Shown here: positions 4,292 through 6,129 of the stretch, one piece after another | Layout: each line of letters begins with the position of its first letter | Numbering within the stretch: the first letter of the stretch is position 1 | DNA from: Opitutaceae bacterium | GTDB taxonomy: Bacteria > Verrucomicrobiota > Verrucomicrobiia > Opitutales > Opitutaceae | Assembly (NCBI GenBank): GCA_031254955.1 | Contig: JAIRTK010000136.1 | Span: 1 to 6,129, forward strand | DNA: 6,129 nucleotides | Reading direction: 5' to 3' | Translations under genes and position numbers: made by a program | Notes under the pieces: model-generated | Told to the model about the DNA's origin: nothing | The model's input: the letters and a program-made list of their open reading frames with translations, nothing else | Database searches by the model: none

Positions 4292-6129
4292 TCAGAGTGA
4301 GGCCCGGACTTTCTGGATTTCGTAGCATTCGATGATGTCGCCGGTTTCGTAGCCGTTGAAGTCGTCGAGCTTGATGCCGCATTCGAGGCCGGCGCGGACT
4401 TCGTGGGCGTCGTCTTTGAAGCGTTTGAGCGTGTTGACTTTGCCTTCGGTGACGATGGTCTTGCCGCGGCGCAGGCGCGAGCGGGCGTTGCGGGTGATTT
4501 TGCCTTCGGTGACGAGGCAGCCGGCCACGAAGCCTTTCGCGAGGGGGAAGGTGGCGCGCACTTCGGCGGCGCCGAGTTTCACTTCTTTCAGCTCGGGGTC
4601 GAGGAGGTCGGCCATCATTTCGCGGACTTTGTCGCCGAGTTCGTAGATGATGGTGAAGGTTTCGATGCGGACGCCGTGGTGCTTGGCGAGCGGGGTGACG
4701 CCGGTTTCGAGCCGGGTGTTGAAGCCGAGGATGACCGCGCCGCCGGTGCCGGCCATGAGCACGTCGTTTTTGCCGATGAGGCCGACATCGGTGGAGACGA
4801 TTTCGAGCGCGACTTTTGTGCTTTTGATGCCTTCCAGCACGTGGCGCACGGCTTCGGCGGAGCCGAAAACGTCGGTTTTGATGATGACGCGGAGGGTTTT
4901 GTGCTGCGTGGCGGCGATGCTGGCGAAGAGGCTTTCGAGGGAGGGTTGCTTGGGCGCGGGGGTTTGCGTGGCGGCGAGTTTGCGCAGGCGCTGGGTTTCT
5001 TCCTCGGCGGTGTTTTCGGCGGCGCGGGCGTTTTTGGCGGGTTTGAATTCCGCGCCGCTGTCGGGCGCGCCGGACCAGCCGATGACGCGCACGGGGGTGG
5101 AGGGCGGGGCTTCTTTCACGTTGCGGCCTTGGTCGTCGAACAGGGCGCGGACTTTGGCCCAGTGACGGCCGCTCACGATGGCGTCGCCGACGCGGAGCGT
5201 GCCGCGTTGGACGATGACGGTGGCGAGGGGGCCGCGTCCGGTGTCGATTTGGGATTCGATGATGATGCCGCTGGCGGGGGCTTTGGGGTTGGCTTTGAGT
5301 TCGAGCACGTCGGCTTGGAGCGCGAGCATTTCGAGCAGGTCGGCGATGCCGTCGCCTTTGAGGGCGGAGACGGGCACGGTGATGGTCTCGCCGCCCCAGT
5401 CTTCGGAGGCGATGCCGCGTTGCTGCATCTGGGTTTTGATCTGGTCGATGTTGGCGCCTTTGGCGTCGATTTTGTTGATGGCGACGATGAGCGCGACTTT
5501 GGCGTTTTGCACGTGTTGGAGGGCTTCGTCGGTCTGGGGCATGAAGCCGTCGTCGGCGGCGATGACGAGCACGGCGATGTCGGTGGCGGTGGCGCCGCGT
5601 TCGCGCATTTTGTTGAAGGCGGCGTGGCCGGGGGTGTCGAGGAAGGTGATTTTGCGGCCGGCGTGGGTGACTTGATAGGCGCCGATGTGCTGGGTGATGC
5701 CGCCGTGTTCGCCGGCGGCGACGTTGGCTTTGCGGATGGCGTCGAGGAGCGAGGTTTTGCCGTGGTCAACGTGGCCGAGGATGCAGACGACGGGGGGGCG
5801 GGGGACGAGGTCCTGGGGGGCGTCCACGTCGGGGTCTTTTTTCTTTTTCGCTTTTTCGGCGAGTTTGGCTTGTTGAGCGGCGGCGTCGCCGCGGTGTTTG
5901 ATTTCGAGCAGGAAGCCGAATTTTTCAGCGACTTGGATGGCGATGGTTTCCTCGATGGTGGTGTTGATCGAGGCGAAGACGCCCATCGTCATGAGTTCGG
6001 AGATGAGTTTGAAGTTTTTCAGCCCGAGCGCGGCGGCGAAGTCGCGCACGATGATGGGGGGTTTCATGCTGATCATCTTCACTTCGCCGGCGGCGGCGGG
6101 CGGGTTGGCGGCGGCGGCGGGCGGGGCGG
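4292..6129 (-). CDS. infB: Translation initiation factor IF-2 (5' partial)
   Basis: 611 codons plus TGA are visible and the frame stays open to the window edge, so the true start lies outside. The GTG at 6082 and the ATGs just after it are internal, because the open Ala/Pro-rich linker continues upstream and the IF-2 N-terminal region is missing. IF-2 is a GTPase that brings fMet-tRNA to the 30S subunit and promotes subunit joining. Numbering the visible fragment from its first full codon: IF2_N-like helical domain at about 22-80 with a Lys-rich linker after it; GTPase motifs G1 GHVDHGKT (118-125), G2 [10 protein letters not shown] (142-151), G3 DTPGHAAF (164-171), G4 NKID (218-221) and G5 SALKG (254-258). 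Domain II includes [17 protein letters not shown], followed by the charged helix region. The C-terminal initiator-tRNA-binding domain includes [30 protein letters not shown] and GDIIECYE. All motifs look intact. It heads the visible cluster; nusA would be expected upstream. Confidence 0.97.
   Translation of the reverse strand, partial: APPAAAANPPAAAGEVKMISMKPPIIVRDFAAALGLKNFKLISELMTMGVFASINTTIEETIAIQVAEKFGFLLEIKHRGDAAAQQAKLAEKAKKKKDPDVDAPQDLVPRPPVVCILGHVDHGKTSLLDAIRKANVAAGEHGGITQHIGAYQVTHAGRKITFLDTPGHAAFNKMRERGATATDIAVLVIAADDGFMPQTDEALQHVQNAKVALIVAINKIDAKGANIDQIKTQMQQRGIASEDWGGETITVPVSALKGDGIADLLEMLALQADVLELKANPKAPASGIIIESQIDTGRGPLATVIVQRGTLRVGDAIVSGRHWAKVRALFDDQGRNVKEAPPSTPVRVIGWSGAPDSGAEFKPAKNARAAENTAEEETQRLRKLAATQTPAPKQPSLESLFASIAATQHKTLRVIIKTDVFGSAEAVRHVLEGIKSTKVALEIVSTDVGLIGKNDVLMAGTGGAVILGFNTRLETGVTPLAKHHGVRIETFTIIYELGDKVREMMADLLDPELKEVKLGAAEVRATFPLAKGFVAGCLVTEGKITRNARSRLRRGKTIVTEGKVNTLKRFKDDAHEVRAGLECGIKLDDFNGYETGDIIECYEIQKVRASL

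Noticed and set aside
6066..6082. GTG at 6082 or the ATGs next to it as the infB start
   Set aside because: The frame stays open upstream to the window edge through a typical Ala/Pro linker, and IF-2 needs an N-terminal region not present here, so these codons are internal.

Overview
The window is ordinary chromosomal DNA: the conserved translation and RNA-maturation cluster infB-rbfA-nrnA(DHH)-truB-ribF, all on the minus strand (6129 down to 423), meeting the 3' end of a plus-strand purH gene (2-118). The GC content is high, the third codon position of the minus-strand genes is strongly C-biased, and a hairpin element recurs that reads PVGRPLRGLRRTEK when translated. Together with the style of the IF-2, RibF and TruB sequences, this suggests a verrucomicrobial genome, most likely of the Opitutaceae. 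That assignment is an inference and was not tested.

Layout. 2-118: last 38 codons of purH (AICAR transformylase/IMP cyclohydrolase). 119-422: convergent spacer holding two copies of the hairpin element in inverted orientation plus a third, different hairpin. 423-1382: ribF. 1383-1475: spacer that is pyrimidine-rich in the mRNA. 1476-2201: truB. 2202-2234: A-rich 33-nt gap. 2235-3344: nrnA-like DHH/DHHA1 phosphoesterase with a proline-rich tail encoded partly by a G-run tandem repeat. 3345-3582: spacer dominated by a polypyrimidine/polypurine inverted repeat. 3583-3966: rbfA. 3967-4291: 325-nt spacer with a third copy of the hairpin element, a 9-nt tandem repeat and G-runs. 4292-6129: infB, cut at its 5' end by the window edge.

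How the genes work together. IF-2 places initiator tRNA on the 30S subunit. RbfA matures the 30S subunit. TruB makes pseudouridine 55 in tRNA. The DHH protein probably degrades short RNA oligonucleotides and/or pAp. RibF makes FMN and FAD. This gene order is a widely conserved bacterial arrangement and is probably one transcription unit, although three of its spacers (93, 238 and 325 nt) are large for such an operon.

No defence system, mobile gene, CRISPR array, tRNA or rRNA is visible. The unusual content is in the spacers. There is a two-hairpin repeat whose stem changes are all G-U compatible when read on the element's own strand. There is also a modular CTTT-unit pyrimidine repeat that ends in CTCCCC and occurs three times, two of them forming a large inverted repeat inside the operon. 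In addition there are several G-quadruplex-type runs on the template strand. None of the four start codons visible has a Shine-Dalgarno sequence.
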